From Pseudomonas fluorescens (GTDB lineage Bacteria > Pseudomonadota > Gammaproteobacteria > Pseudomonadales > Pseudomonadaceae), in NCBI RefSeq assembly GCF_900215245.1, contig NZ_LT907842.1, positions 3,224,001 through 3,288,000 on the forward strand: DNA of 64,000 nt. The letters run 5' to 3'. A program made the translations under genes and the position numbers. The notes beneath the pieces were generated by a model, which saw only the letters and a program-made list of their open reading frames with translations, ran no database searches and had not been told where the DNA came from. The first letter of the stretch is position 1. Every line of letters begins with the position of its first letter. This document shows, piece after piece, positions 16,406 to 24,788 of this stretch.

Positions 16406-18580
16406 ATGCACAATGACGGAAAGGTGGTGCCTATCAACAAGGCACACGCCACGCCATCGCCGCTTGCGCGCCTGCCGGTGGTGTTGTTGCAGGTTCGCGA
16501 CAAGGCAGCCCAACAGTTGCAGCAAGGTTTGCAGGAACTGTTCGATAACGCCGACGACACCCTGTTCGAAATGGCCGACAAGGCCCGTAGTAACGCTGAC
16601 CATCACATCTTCTTTGAAGCCATGCGCGACTTGCGCCTCAAGCGCAAGAATTTCGAGCGCGTGTTCCTGGCGCAGTTGTTCGCCGCGTTTGCCAATCTGG
16701 GCCAGGCTGGACGCAGCGAGTCGCACTGGTTGCCGGTGGTGTCCTATGACACGGCGACCGGCACGTCCAGTGATGAGCTGGAAAAGGCAGTAGCGTTGGC
16801 GGCCATGCTCGGTCGAGTGCGGCACCGGGATGGCCTGGCACTGGCGCAACTGACCGCACGCCTGGGTACATTGCTCGGCACCCCCCTGGATGAGCGCGAT
16901 AACCCGTTGGGCCCGGCACTGCTTTGCGAGTTCTTTTTGCGCGCGGGGCGCAGCTTGGGGGTAGAGATCCGCGTCAAGTTGATCATTCTCAAGCTGTTTG
17001 AAAAATACGTGCTCAGTGACGCCGACCAACTGTTCGCTGAAGCCAACCAGATACTCGTCGCTACCGGGGTTTTGCCTGAGCTCAAGGCCGTGCCGTCACG
17101 TCGCCCCGGTGGGCGTGGGGCGCTTGAACAGCCACGCGAAGGCAGCGTGCCGACCGTTGACCCACCATTGGATGAAAACGGCCAGGAGGCCTTCGCTGCC
17201 TTGCAGAAATTGCTCGCAGCCGTGCGCGGCAGCGTGGCGCCGACTCTGGAGGCCAGCGCCGAACCCCAACCCATTGCCACCCGCGACCTGCTGCGCCTGC
17301 TCTCTCATTTGCAGCAATACGTGCCGGAACCCGAGGCCGAAGATGACTTCGACCTGCGTAACCAGCTTGAACAGTTGCTCACCCGCGTCAGCGTCAAAAG
17401 TGGCAAGTCCCGTGTGGTGGAAGACGCCGACGAGGATGTGATCAACCTGGTCGCCCTGTTGTTCGAGTTCATCCTTAATGACAGCACTGTACCGGATGTT
17501 TTCAAGGCCTTGATCGCGCGTTTGCAGATTCCGGTATTGAAAGTGGCGATCCTGGACAAGAGCTTTTTCAGTCGCACCAGCCATCCGGCGCGGCGCTTGC
17601 TCAATGAAATCGCCGCCGCCGCCATGGGTTGGAACCCAAGCGATGACTATCAGCGCGACAGCCTGTACCGGCGAACCGAGCAGGTGGTGCAATGTTTGCT
17701 GAATGAGTTCGTTGAAGACCCGGCGATTTTCCCGCGGTTGTTGGCGCAGTTCACCGCCTTTACTGCGGATGAGCAGCGGCGCAGCGAACTGCTTGAGCAG
17801 CACACCTATGAGGTCGAAGAAGGCCGTGTGCGCACTGAGGCCGCCCGTCAGCGCGTGGCAGAGGTGCTCAATCGACGTCTGCTGGGCCGAGTGTTGCCGC
17901 AGTCGGTGGTGCAGTTTCTCCAGCAGGCCTGGAGCCAGGTGCTGTTGTTGGCCAGCCTCAAGCATGGTGAGCAATCGGTGCAATACCAGGCAGCGGTGCG
18001 CACCATGGACGAGTTGATCTGGAGCGTGAGCCTGCAGAAAGACACCGAGGCCGGTCGGCGTCTGCTGGAGCAATTGCCCGGGCTGCTCAAGGCCTTGCGA
18101 AACGGTTTGACCGGCGCGGCGTTCGATCCCTTCAGTACCCGCGAATTCTTTGTCCGATTGCAAGCCATGCATGCGCAGTCATTGGAGGGTGGGGGGCTGG
18201 ACGCGCTGATTGAGGTGCGTGAGCCGCTTTCACTCAGTCTCGGGTTGCACGCCCCAAGCGCAAGCCTGCCCAGCGATGACCCGGACTTGCTGAAGGCTCA
18301 GCAACTGCGGATCGGAGCCTGGTTTGAGTTTCAGCAAGATGAAACCAACCGTCTGCGCTGCAAGCTGAAAGCGATCATGGCGCCAGCCAATGCCTATATT
18401 TTTGTCAGCCGCACGGGGCTCAAGGTCCTGGAGAAGAGTGCGGTCCAATTGGCCTTGGCATTCAAGCAGGGGGCAATACGCAGTTTGGACGATGGTCTGC
18501 TGTTTGACCGCGCGCTGACGTCAGTGATGGGTAACCTGCGTCAACTCAATCGCGGCAAGTCATCGCAACCGCAGGGCTGA
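16406..18580 (+). CDS. DUF1631 family protein
   Basis: Start at 16406 (MHNDGKVVPINKAH) is set by CAGGAGG 7 bases upstream; an in-frame extension to 16274 has no such signal. The 724-residue product is soluble, highly helical and charged, and fits the DUF1631 family, sometimes mis-annotated as thymidine phosphorylase at this locus. Conserved stretches include NADHHIFFEAMRDLRLKR and LKVAILDKSFFS with HPARRLLNEIA. It ends 43 bases before ampD and may be co-transcribed with ampDE. No enzymatic role is visible. Confidence 0.8.
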   Translation: MHNDGKVVPINKAHATPSPLARLPVVLLQVRDKAAQQLQQGLQELFDNADDTLFEMADKARSNADHHIFFEAMRDLRLKRKNFERVFLAQLFAAFANLGQAGRSESHWLPVVSYDTATGTSSDELEKAVALAAMLGRVRHRDGLALAQLTARLGTLLGTPLDERDNPLGPALLCEFFLRAGRSLGVEIRVKLIILKLFEKYVLSDADQLFAEANQILVATGVLPELKAVPSRRPGGRGALEQPREGSVPTVDPPLDENGQEAFAALQKLLAAVRGSVAPTLEASAEPQPIATRDLLRLLSHLQQYVPEPEAEDDFDLRNQLEQLLTRVSVKSGKSRVVEDADEDVINLVALLFEFILNDSTVPDVFKALIARLQIPVLKVAILDKSFFSRTSHPARRLLNEIAAAAMGWNPSDDYQRDSLYRRTEQVVQCLLNEFVEDPAIFPRLLAQFTAFTADEQRRSELLEQHTYEVEEGRVRTEAARQRVAEVLNRRLLGRVLPQSVVQFLQQAWSQVLLLASLKHGEQSVQYQAAVRTMDELIWSVSLQKDTEAGRRLLEQLPGLLKALRNGLTGAAFDPFSTREFFVRLQAMHAQSLEGGGLDALIEVREPLSLSLGLHAPSASLPSDDPDLLKAQQLRIGAWFEFQQDETNRLRCKLKAIMAPANAYIFVSRTGLKVLEKSAVQLALAFKQGAIRSLDDGLLFDRALTSVMGNLRQLNRGKSSQPQG

Positions 18581-18623
18581 ACGCGGCATACTGGTAATAC
18601 CTAGTCTCATTCAAGGAACCTGT

Positions 18624-19187
18624 ATGCAGTTGGACCCCACCAGTGGTTGGTGCCAGGGGATTCGCCATTGCCCTTCACCCAACTTCAACGAGCGCCCCGC
18701 AGGCGAAATCTCACTGTTGGTGGTGCATAACATCAGCCTGCCACCGGCGCAGTTCGCCACCGGCAAGGTGCAGGCGTTTTTCCAGAACCGCCTGGATGTC
18801 ACAGAGCATCCTTACTTTGAAAGCATTGCCGAGCTACGTGTGTCTGCGCATTTTCTGATTGAGCGCGACGGCACCGTGACGCAATTTGTATCGTGTCTGG
18901 ACCGGGCCTGGCATGCCGGGGTCTCAAGCTTTGAGGGGCGTGAAGTCTGCAATGACTTTTCCCTGGGGGTCGAGCTGGAGGGGACGGACGATATTCCATT
19001 TACCGATGCTCAATACGCGTCGCTGATCGACCTGACACGTCAACTGCTGGCAGCCTACCCTGGCATTACCCGTCAGCGTATACGGGGTCACAGTGATATT
19101 GCGCCAGGCCGCAAGACCGACCCGGGCCCGGCTTTTGATTGGGCGCGCTTTCGTAGCGCCCTGCAGGATGGAGGACACGCACAATGA
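18624..19187 (+). CDS. ampD: 1,6-anhydro-N-acetylmuramyl-L-alanine amidase AmpD
   Basis: Cytosolic zinc amidase of peptidoglycan recycling that cleaves the peptide from anhydro-muropeptides; its loss derepresses AmpC beta-lactamase. The 187-residue protein has zinc ligands H35 (VVHNISLPP), H156 and D166 (RGHSDIAPGRKTDPG) and the catalytic Glu in SLGVELEG, matching the studied AmpD enzymes. AAGGAACC lies upstream of ATG. It overlaps ampE by 4 bases. Confidence 0.95.
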   Translation: MQLDPTSGWCQGIRHCPSPNFNERPAGEISLLVVHNISLPPAQFATGKVQAFFQNRLDVTEHPYFESIAELRVSAHFLIERDGTVTQFVSCLDRAWHAGVSSFEGREVCNDFSLGVELEGTDDIPFTDAQYASLIDLTRQLLAAYPGITRQRIRGHSDIAPGRKTDPGPAFDWARFRSALQDGGHAQ

Positions 19188-20020
19188 GTTTCCTGGTGTT
19201 GGTGTTGGCGGTCTGGATCGAGAAGTTCTCGGCCTTGCGTCAGCGGTTGCAACGCGACGGTGGATGGCTGCGTGAGCTGGCCAAACTGGAGTCGAGCCCG
19301 CGCATGGGCAAGCGGCCCTGGCTGATTCTGCTACTGCTGGTGTTGTTGCCGGTGGCCTTGCTGGCCCTGTTGCTAGTGGTGCTGGAACCCGTGGCGTATG
19401 GCTTGTTGGCATTGCCGGTGCACTTGCTGGTGGTGATTTATAGCCTGGGGCGTGGCGATCTACTGGCTGGGCTAGGGCCGTTTCGCGATGCGTGGCGGCG
19501 CGGTGACTTGCAAGCCGCCGAACACGTGGCCGAACGGGACCTGAAAGTTGCCGCCGACAATGGCGAACAACTGCTGGAGCGCGTTCAAGGCCATCTGTTG
19601 TGGCAGGCTTACCAAAGCTTTTTCGCGGTGATTTTTTGGTATTTCCTGTTGGGCCCGGTCGCGGCCCTGGCCTATCGCCTGCTGGCGTTGGCCAGCGAGC
19701 ACAGCCAGAACCCTCTGGTCGCCGAACGCGCCGGCCAATTGCGCCACGCCTTTGATTGGTTGCCGGTGCGCTTGCTGGCGGCGAGTTTCGCCCTGGTGGG
19801 TAACTTTGTTGCGGTCAGCCGGGTGATGCTGCACGAACTGCTGAGCTGGGATATCAGTGCCGCGCAGTTGGTAGAAAAAGTCGGCCTGGTGGCGGCGGAA
19901 ATTCCACCGCCGGTGGTGGGCGCCGACGGCATCAACAGTCTGGATCGCCTATGGGAACTGCTGCTGCGTGCGGCAGTGCTGTGGTATGCCGGGTTTGCCA
20001 TCTGGACGGTGTTGCCTTAA
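19184..20020 (+). CDS. ampE: AmpE family inner-membrane protein
   Basis: A 278-residue membrane protein with about four hydrophobic segments (including LILLLLVLLPVALLALLLVV near residues 44-63). It has the AmpE/CobD-like pattern FAVIFWYFLLGPVAALAYRL, where the acidic and Arg residues at the membrane edge are typical. AmpE is proposed to be a sensor or accessory protein to AmpD; its biochemical role is not settled. Its ATG overlaps the ampD stop. Confidence 0.93.
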   Translation: MSFLVLVLAVWIEKFSALRQRLQRDGGWLRELAKLESSPRMGKRPWLILLLLVLLPVALLALLLVVLEPVAYGLLALPVHLLVVIYSLGRGDLLAGLGPFRDAWRRGDLQAAEHVAERDLKVAADNGEQLLERVQGHLLWQAYQSFFAVIFWYFLLGPVAALAYRLLALASEHSQNPLVAERAGQLRHAFDWLPVRLLAASFALVGNFVAVSRVMLHELLSWDISAAQLVEKVGLVAAEIPPPVVGADGINSLDRLWELLLRAAVLWYAGFAIWTVLP

Positions 20021-20041
20021 TCGAGTGCTCGCGGTGAAAAA

Positions 20042-20065
20042 TGTGGGAGCCGGCGGGCTCCCACA
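20042..20065. terminator. Short hairpin after ampE sharing REP-end sequence
   Basis: Arms TGTGGGAGCC and GGCTCCCACA (10 bp, GGCG loop) form a compact hairpin downstream of ampE. The TGTGGGAG end is the same as in the larger inverted repeats at 7264, 40471 and 48744, so it may be a minimal REP unit used as a terminator. Confidence 0.5.
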
Positions 20066-20186
20066 AGTCGTTAACCTTACGTTACAAAACTCCCTTTCGA
20101 ATTGAGCTATACAAGCAGAGCGCCAAATACTGGCTATCTGCCGCCGCCCTGCGCCTCAATAAAAATAATAGTAAGGGAGTTCACTT

Positions 20187-22217
20187 GTGAAGAGCTTGCT
20201 CTATCCCGCCGTCGCGCTGATGAACCGCCTGAGTTTCGGCATGAAATTCAGCCTGATCAGCGTGTTGTTTCTGCTGCCGATGCTGGTGACCAACTATTTC
20301 CTGGTGCGTGATTCCTGGGCTGAATTTCAGGGCACTCGAATCGAACTGCAAAGTCTTGATCTGCTCGGCAGCAGCCTGGCCCTGCGCCGCGACCTGGAAA
20401 ACCTGAATAACCAGGTCCAGATCAATGCCGCCCTCGGTCAGTCGGGCAAAGCCGAGGACCTTGAGGGCAAGATCAGCGCGTTGGAGCAAAGCGTGCTGAG
20501 CCGCCTGCAAGGCCTCGAGGCAGTGACCGGCGACCCAGAACACGCCAGCGTATTTGCAGGCAAACGCGATGAATTGGTCGCCGCGTTCAAGGCCCAGCAA
20601 CAGGAAACTTCGCTGCTGAGCAAAAGCGCGCTGATCGGTAAATTACTCAACAAGGCCCAGATGCTCAGCCAGATCATCGCCAGTCAATCCGGCTTGAGCC
20701 GCGATTCCCAGAGCGATCTGCGCCAACTCAGTGACCTGGTCATCAGCGTGACCCCGCAAGTCACCCAAGCCTTGGGCGAGGGGCGGGCCATGGGCGCGTA
20801 TTCCCTGGGCCTGGGCTTTCTCAATTCATCCTCCAGTACGCGCTTTGATGAACTGCTGCAGCAATTGGAGAAGCTCCAGGCCGAATACGCCTTGAAGTTG
20901 CAGGATGCACTGGGTGCCAGCAACGCGGCGCATGCGGCGCTCGACAGCGCGGCCAAGGCCAGCAGTGCCACGCTCAAGCAGGCCAGCGAGTTGTTTGAAG
21001 AACAGGTGGTGATGGCAGAAACCCTCGACGCCCCGTGGCAGGGCTTCTACGAGGACGTCAGCAAACTGATGGCTCAGACCTACCGGCTCAATGAAGCCAC
21101 CCTGACATTTATTGAGCAGCAACTGGAGCAGCGCCTGGCGCAAAAACGCACGCACATGGTGGCGCTGGTGTCGGCCCTGGTGGGGGTGTTCTTGCTGATC
21201 TTTTATTTGTACGCCGGTTTCTACGCCTCGACCCGCACCACGTTGCGGCGCCTGGGGGTGATGATGGACAAGGTGGCGGCCGGGGACATGACGGTCACCT
21301 TTGTGGCGCAAAGCCGCGATGAACTTGGGGACCTGGGCCTTGTGTTCAACGCCACCGTCGCCAAAATTCACGACCTGATCGAGCGCGTCGGGTGCACCGT
21401 CAGCCAGGTCGAACTGCAAGCCAGCCAGGTGGAGGCGGTCTCGTCTCGAAGCAATCAGGCGGTTAGTGGCCAGCGCAGCCAGATTGAACAGGTGGCGACA
21501 GCCATGAACCAAATGTCTTCCACGGCCCAGGAGGTGGCACGCAGCGCGGCGGCGGCGGTCAGCAGCGCCCATAGCGTCAACGATGAGACTGTCAGCGGCC
21601 GCGGTCTGGTGCAATCCCAGCAAGGCAGCATCGCGCGCCTGGCCTCGGAGATTGATGAGTCGGTGCGGGTTATCAATCAATTGGCCGTCGATAGCCAGTC
21701 CATCAGCAGCGTGCTGGAGGTGATCAAAAGTATTGCCGAACAAACCAACTTGTTAGCGCTCAATGCCGCGATTGAAGCGGCGCGTGCCGGTGAGCAGGGG
21801 CGTGGTTTTGCGGTGGTGGCCGATGAGGTGCGGACCCTCGCTCGGCGTACTCAACACTCCACCGAAGAAATCGAACAGATGATCAGCCGTTTGCACAGCG
21901 GTGTTGGTGCGGCAGTGAAGGCCATGGGCGCTAGCCATGCGATGGCGAATGGCACGGTGGGGCAGTCGGAACAGGTCCAGCAGGCCCTGGAAAATATCCT
22001 GGGTGCCGTGGGCATGATTGTCGACCAGAACCAGCAGATCGCGGCGGCCGTGGAGCAGCAAACTGCCGTCGCCCACGATATCGACCAGAACATAGTCGAG
22101 ATCAATCGGGCGGGCGAGCATGCGGCTCAGGGCGCACATCAGACAGAGGCGGCGAGCCGGCAGCTGTCGATGCAGGTGATCGAGTTGAAACAATTGATCG
22201 GGGCGTTTCGTGTGTAG
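20187..22217 (+). CDS. Methyl-accepting chemotaxis protein
   Basis: GTG start at 20187 with AAGGGAG upstream gives 676 residues. A membrane segment at about 20-40, a large periplasmic helical sensor (about 41-320, predicted coiled coil with heptad-like Leu/Ala spacing), and a second membrane segment at about 323-345 are followed by HAMP and the signalling hairpin with [20 protein letters not shown] and [17 protein letters not shown]. It corresponds by position to the transducer next to ampE in PAO1. Ligand unknown. No C-terminal CheR-binding pentapeptide is evident (ends GAFRV). Confidence 0.93.
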   Translation: MKSLLYPAVALMNRLSFGMKFSLISVLFLLPMLVTNYFLVRDSWAEFQGTRIELQSLDLLGSSLALRRDLENLNNQVQINAALGQSGKAEDLEGKISALEQSVLSRLQGLEAVTGDPEHASVFAGKRDELVAAFKAQQQETSLLSKSALIGKLLNKAQMLSQIIASQSGLSRDSQSDLRQLSDLVISVTPQVTQALGEGRAMGAYSLGLGFLNSSSSTRFDELLQQLEKLQAEYALKLQDALGASNAAHAALDSAAKASSATLKQASELFEEQVVMAETLDAPWQGFYEDVSKLMAQTYRLNEATLTFIEQQLEQRLAQKRTHMVALVSALVGVFLLIFYLYAGFYASTRTTLRRLGVMMDKVAAGDMTVTFVAQSRDELGDLGLVFNATVAKIHDLIERVGCTVSQVELQASQVEAVSSRSNQAVSGQRSQIEQVATAMNQMSSTAQEVARSAAAAVSSAHSVNDETVSGRGLVQSQQGSIARLASEIDESVRVINQLAVDSQSISSVLEVIKSIAEQTNLLALNAAIEAARAGEQGRGFAVVADEVRTLARRTQHSTEEIEQMISRLHSGVGAAVKAMGASHAMANGTVGQSEQVQQALENILGAVGMIVDQNQQIAAAVEQQTAVAHDIDQNIVEINRAGEHAAQGAHQTEAASRQLSMQVIELKQLIGAFRV

Positions 22218-22344
22218 GGCGTGCGTGTAGGGTTTTGGTCTTGTATGGCGTGGCTCTCGTCCTGATTTGTCTGTGCTTCTTCTTTGCGGGCCTGGATGGG
22301 TGAAAATTTGTTTCAACCCATCACGGTCCAAGGGAGGTACGGCG

Positions 22345-22773
22345 ATGATTGCTGCTACCGGTATCAAAGGGCATTGCGCCCATTGCGACATTACGTTTGA
22401 GCTCAAGCCCTGGCAGTTGAATGCCATTGCCATTCACGAGCCTTTTGATTGCTCGTATTGCCAGCGGATTGTGCAGTTGAACTGCCCCCGGCAATTGCGC
22501 CAGTTCAAGTCGCTGGACCATTGGGCGATGGTGCGCCCCAGCATGATGGTACTCACCTGTGTGGTGTTGATCGTGGCGTTGTTGGCCGAATGGGTCGGGG
22601 TAGTCAGCGTGATCGGGCAACTCAATATTTCACTGGTGCTGCTGCTGGCCCACTGTCTGGTGCTGCGCTATAGCCGTTACCGGCAGCGGCTGACGTTGGA
22701 TTTGCAAGCGGTCAGCGTGCTACCAACGGAACAACTCGCGCGCATTGCGGGTGCTCGTTTCGGCCAGCAATGA
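22345..22773 (+). CDS. Membrane protein with N-terminal zinc ribbon
   Basis: Start at 22345 (MIAATGIKGHCAHC) is supported by AAGGGAGG upstream. The 142-residue product has two Cys pairs, CAHC and CSYC, forming a likely zinc ribbon at residues 10-41, then two membrane segments (VLTCVVLIVALLAEWVGVV and the following one). Its 3' end overlaps convergent tatD by 54 bases, an unusually long convergent overlap. I do not recognise a functional family. Confidence 0.6.
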   Translation: MIAATGIKGHCAHCDITFELKPWQLNAIAIHEPFDCSYCQRIVQLNCPRQLRQFKSLDHWAMVRPSMMVLTCVVLIVALLAEWVGVVSVIGQLNISLVLLLAHCLVLRYSRYRQRLTLDLQAVSVLPTEQLARIAGARFGQQ

Positions 22774-23502
22774 GGGGCTGATGCCCATGCGTTCAGCCAA
22801 CGCGCTGCAGATGTCCGGCAAGTGTTGCGGGCTGTTACGCAGGCCGGGGTACATCGCGGGGGCCATATCCGGTGAGTCGGTTTCCAGTACCACGGCCTCA
22901 AGGGGCAGTTGCGCCAGCACCTTGTGCATGCGCAGGGCTTGAGGCCAGGTGGCCGCGCCGCCCAGGCCCAGCTTGAAGCCGAGTTTTATGTACTCGCGAG
23001 CCTCCTCAACGCTGCCGGCGAAGGCATGGATAATGCCGCTCCGTGGCAGGCGGATGCGCTTGAGCGTGGCGATCACCGCCGCGTGGCTGCGACGGACATG
23101 CAGCAAGGCCGGGAGCTGGAAGTCCACCGCGAGTTTCAACTGGGCGTCAAACAGGCTTTGCTGACGTTCGCGATCCAGCTGTTCAAGGAAGTAGTCCAGG
23201 CCGATTTCGCCGACGGCGCATAACTGTCGATGGCCGTGCAGGCGGGTCAGCCAGTCGCCCAACTCGTTCAGGTCTGCGGGGCGATGCGTCTCGAGGTACA
23301 CCGGGTGCAGGCCGAAGGCGGCGAACAAGCCTTCATCTTCCTGCACCAGGTCCCACAGCCGTTGCCAATTCTGCTGATAGACGCCCAACACCACCATACG
23401 CTGCACACCTCGTTGGCGGCTGTGGGCGAGGACTTCCCGGCGATCATGGTCGAAGTCCGGGAAGTCCAGGTGGGTGTGGGTGTCGATCAGTTCCACGCTC
23501 AA
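22720..23502 (-). CDS. tatD: TatD-family metal-dependent deoxyribonuclease
   Basis: A 260-residue TIM-barrel hydrolase. Metal ligands are visible in IDTHTHLDFPDF, GEIGLDYF, LLHVRRSHA, HAFAGS and LETDSPDM, the TatD pattern. Members act as 3'-5' exonucleases on DNA/RNA in repair or quality control, though substrates vary. It directly follows fruR on the minus strand (overlap of 4 bases), so the two are co-expressed; this fruR-tatD pairing occurs in other Pseudomonas. Confidence 0.9.
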   Translation of the reverse strand: MSVELIDTHTHLDFPDFDHDRREVLAHSRQRGVQRMVVLGVYQQNWQRLWDLVQEDEGLFAAFGLHPVYLETHRPADLNELGDWLTRLHGHRQLCAVGEIGLDYFLEQLDRERQQSLFDAQLKLAVDFQLPALLHVRRSHAAVIATLKRIRLPRSGIIHAFAGSVEEAREYIKLGFKLGLGGAATWPQALRMHKVLAQLPLEAVVLETDSPDMAPAMYPGLRNSPQHLPDICSALAERMGISPSLLAETSTRNARELFRW

Positions 23503-24494
23503 GCCTCGTGAATACGCTGCTTGAAGGTCCGGCTGATGGCGTGCACGCCCGGCTGGTACTGCTCTTCTTCGATGACGGCCAGGGCTAGGCGCAGGGCCGT
23601 GTCGGCGATCAATTGGTGTTGCTGGGCCATGGCGTTGACCGGCAGCGGCAGGAAGTCCAGCAATTGGGTGTCACCGAACGTGCCCAGGCGCAACGGCCGT
23701 GATTTGAGCGGGAAGTCGTGCAGCGCGTCGAACACGCCTTGCAGCAACACGTAGGAAGTGGTCACCAACGCGTCAGGCAAATGCCCCAGCCGATCTAGAA
23801 GTTGCTCCATCAACTGTCGGCCGCAGTCACGGCTGAAGGCTTCACCCTGTTCGACGATGACGTCGCCGGTGAACCCTTGCAGTGCTTCACGGAAACCGGC
23901 AGCCCGCTCCTGGCTGATACTCAGCTCCGGCCGTGCCCCGATGAGTGCGATCTGCTTGGGCAGCGGTTGCAGCAGGCTGCTGGTCAGTTGCTGGCAGGCC
24001 TGGCGGTCGTCGCTGACCACCGAGCAAAAGTGCGCCGGTTCCATCACCCGGTCGATGGCAATCACCGGCAGGCCCTTGGCTTGCAACTCGCGATAGCTGT
24101 CATCACTGGCCGGCAGGCAACTGGCGACGAACAGCGCATCGCAGCGCCGCGCACGAAACAGTTGCAGCAACTGGCGCTCGCTGTCCGCATCATCGTCGGA
24201 GCTGGCGATCAGCAACTGATAGCCTCGCGCCCGCGCACCTTGTTCCAGCAACTTGGCAATCCGTGCGTAACTGGGGTTTTCCAGGTCCGGCAGGATAAAG
24301 CCCAAGGTGCGCGAATGCCGACTGCGCAGACCGGCCGCCTGAGGATTGGGGGTAAAGCCATGGGCTTCGACCACCGCCCGCACGCGCTCGACGGTCGCGT
24401 TGCTGATGCGTTGCTGTTCGGCCTTGCCATTGATGACATAACTGGCGGTGGTCACGGACACACCGGCCAGACGTGCGATATCACTGAGTTTCAA
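23499..24494 (-). CDS. fruR: LacI-family fructose regulator FruR/Cra
   Basis: Transcription factor that represses the fructose PTS operon and responds to fructose-1-phosphate. TTG at 24494 is chosen as start because the protein then begins MKLSDIARLAGVSVTTASYV, the canonical LacI helix-turn-helix and the length (331 residues) usual in Pseudomonas; an ATG at 24581 would add 29 poorly conserved residues. The YVING hinge contact follows, then a periplasmic-binding-like domain with RTLGFILPDLENPSYARI. It is divergent from fruB across a 294-base region that contains its operator. Confidence 0.92.
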   Translation of the reverse strand: MKLSDIARLAGVSVTTASYVINGKAEQQRISNATVERVRAVVEAHGFTPNPQAAGLRSRHSRTLGFILPDLENPSYARIAKLLEQGARARGYQLLIASSDDDADSERQLLQLFRARRCDALFVASCLPASDDSYRELQAKGLPVIAIDRVMEPAHFCSVVSDDRQACQQLTSSLLQPLPKQIALIGARPELSISQERAAGFREALQGFTGDVIVEQGEAFSRDCGRQLMEQLLDRLGHLPDALVTTSYVLLQGVFDALHDFPLKSRPLRLGTFGDTQLLDFLPLPVNAMAQQHQLIADTALRLALAVIEEEQYQPGVHAISRTFKQRIHEA

Positions 24495-24639
24495 ACCGGG
24501 ATTTCCTTGTTTTTTAGAGCTTGCCCCGACATTTTGTCCAATCCTAACCGATTCCTGCACAGGACTATTGTCTGAGCTCAAGCGCCGAGTGGTCCTTCAA
24601 GCTTGCATAATTAGCGCGTAATCTGCCATAAATTCTAGA

Positions 24640-24651
24640 TTAAACGTTTCA
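24640..24651. promoter_or_regulatory. FruR/Cra operator
   Basis: TTAAACGTTTCA matches exactly the operator established for P. putida Cra (FruR). It lies 138 bases upstream of fruB and 146 upstream of the fruR start, between the divergent genes, so it can control the operon and possibly fruR itself. Confidence 0.85.
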
Positions 24652-24788
24652 GCCAGCGTATTTTTACGACGTTCGCGACTGAATGGCTACTGCCAATTGA
24701 CCACTCAGTCAGTTATTTTTGAACACAGCCTCGCTGATTTATTCAAAACAATACCTAGTGCGCACACCGCACTAACTAGGAGAACGGC

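Noticed and set aside
24495..24581. Upstream ATG for fruR adding 29 residues
   Set aside because: The extra residues are not LacI-like, and the TTG start gives the usual length and N-terminus.
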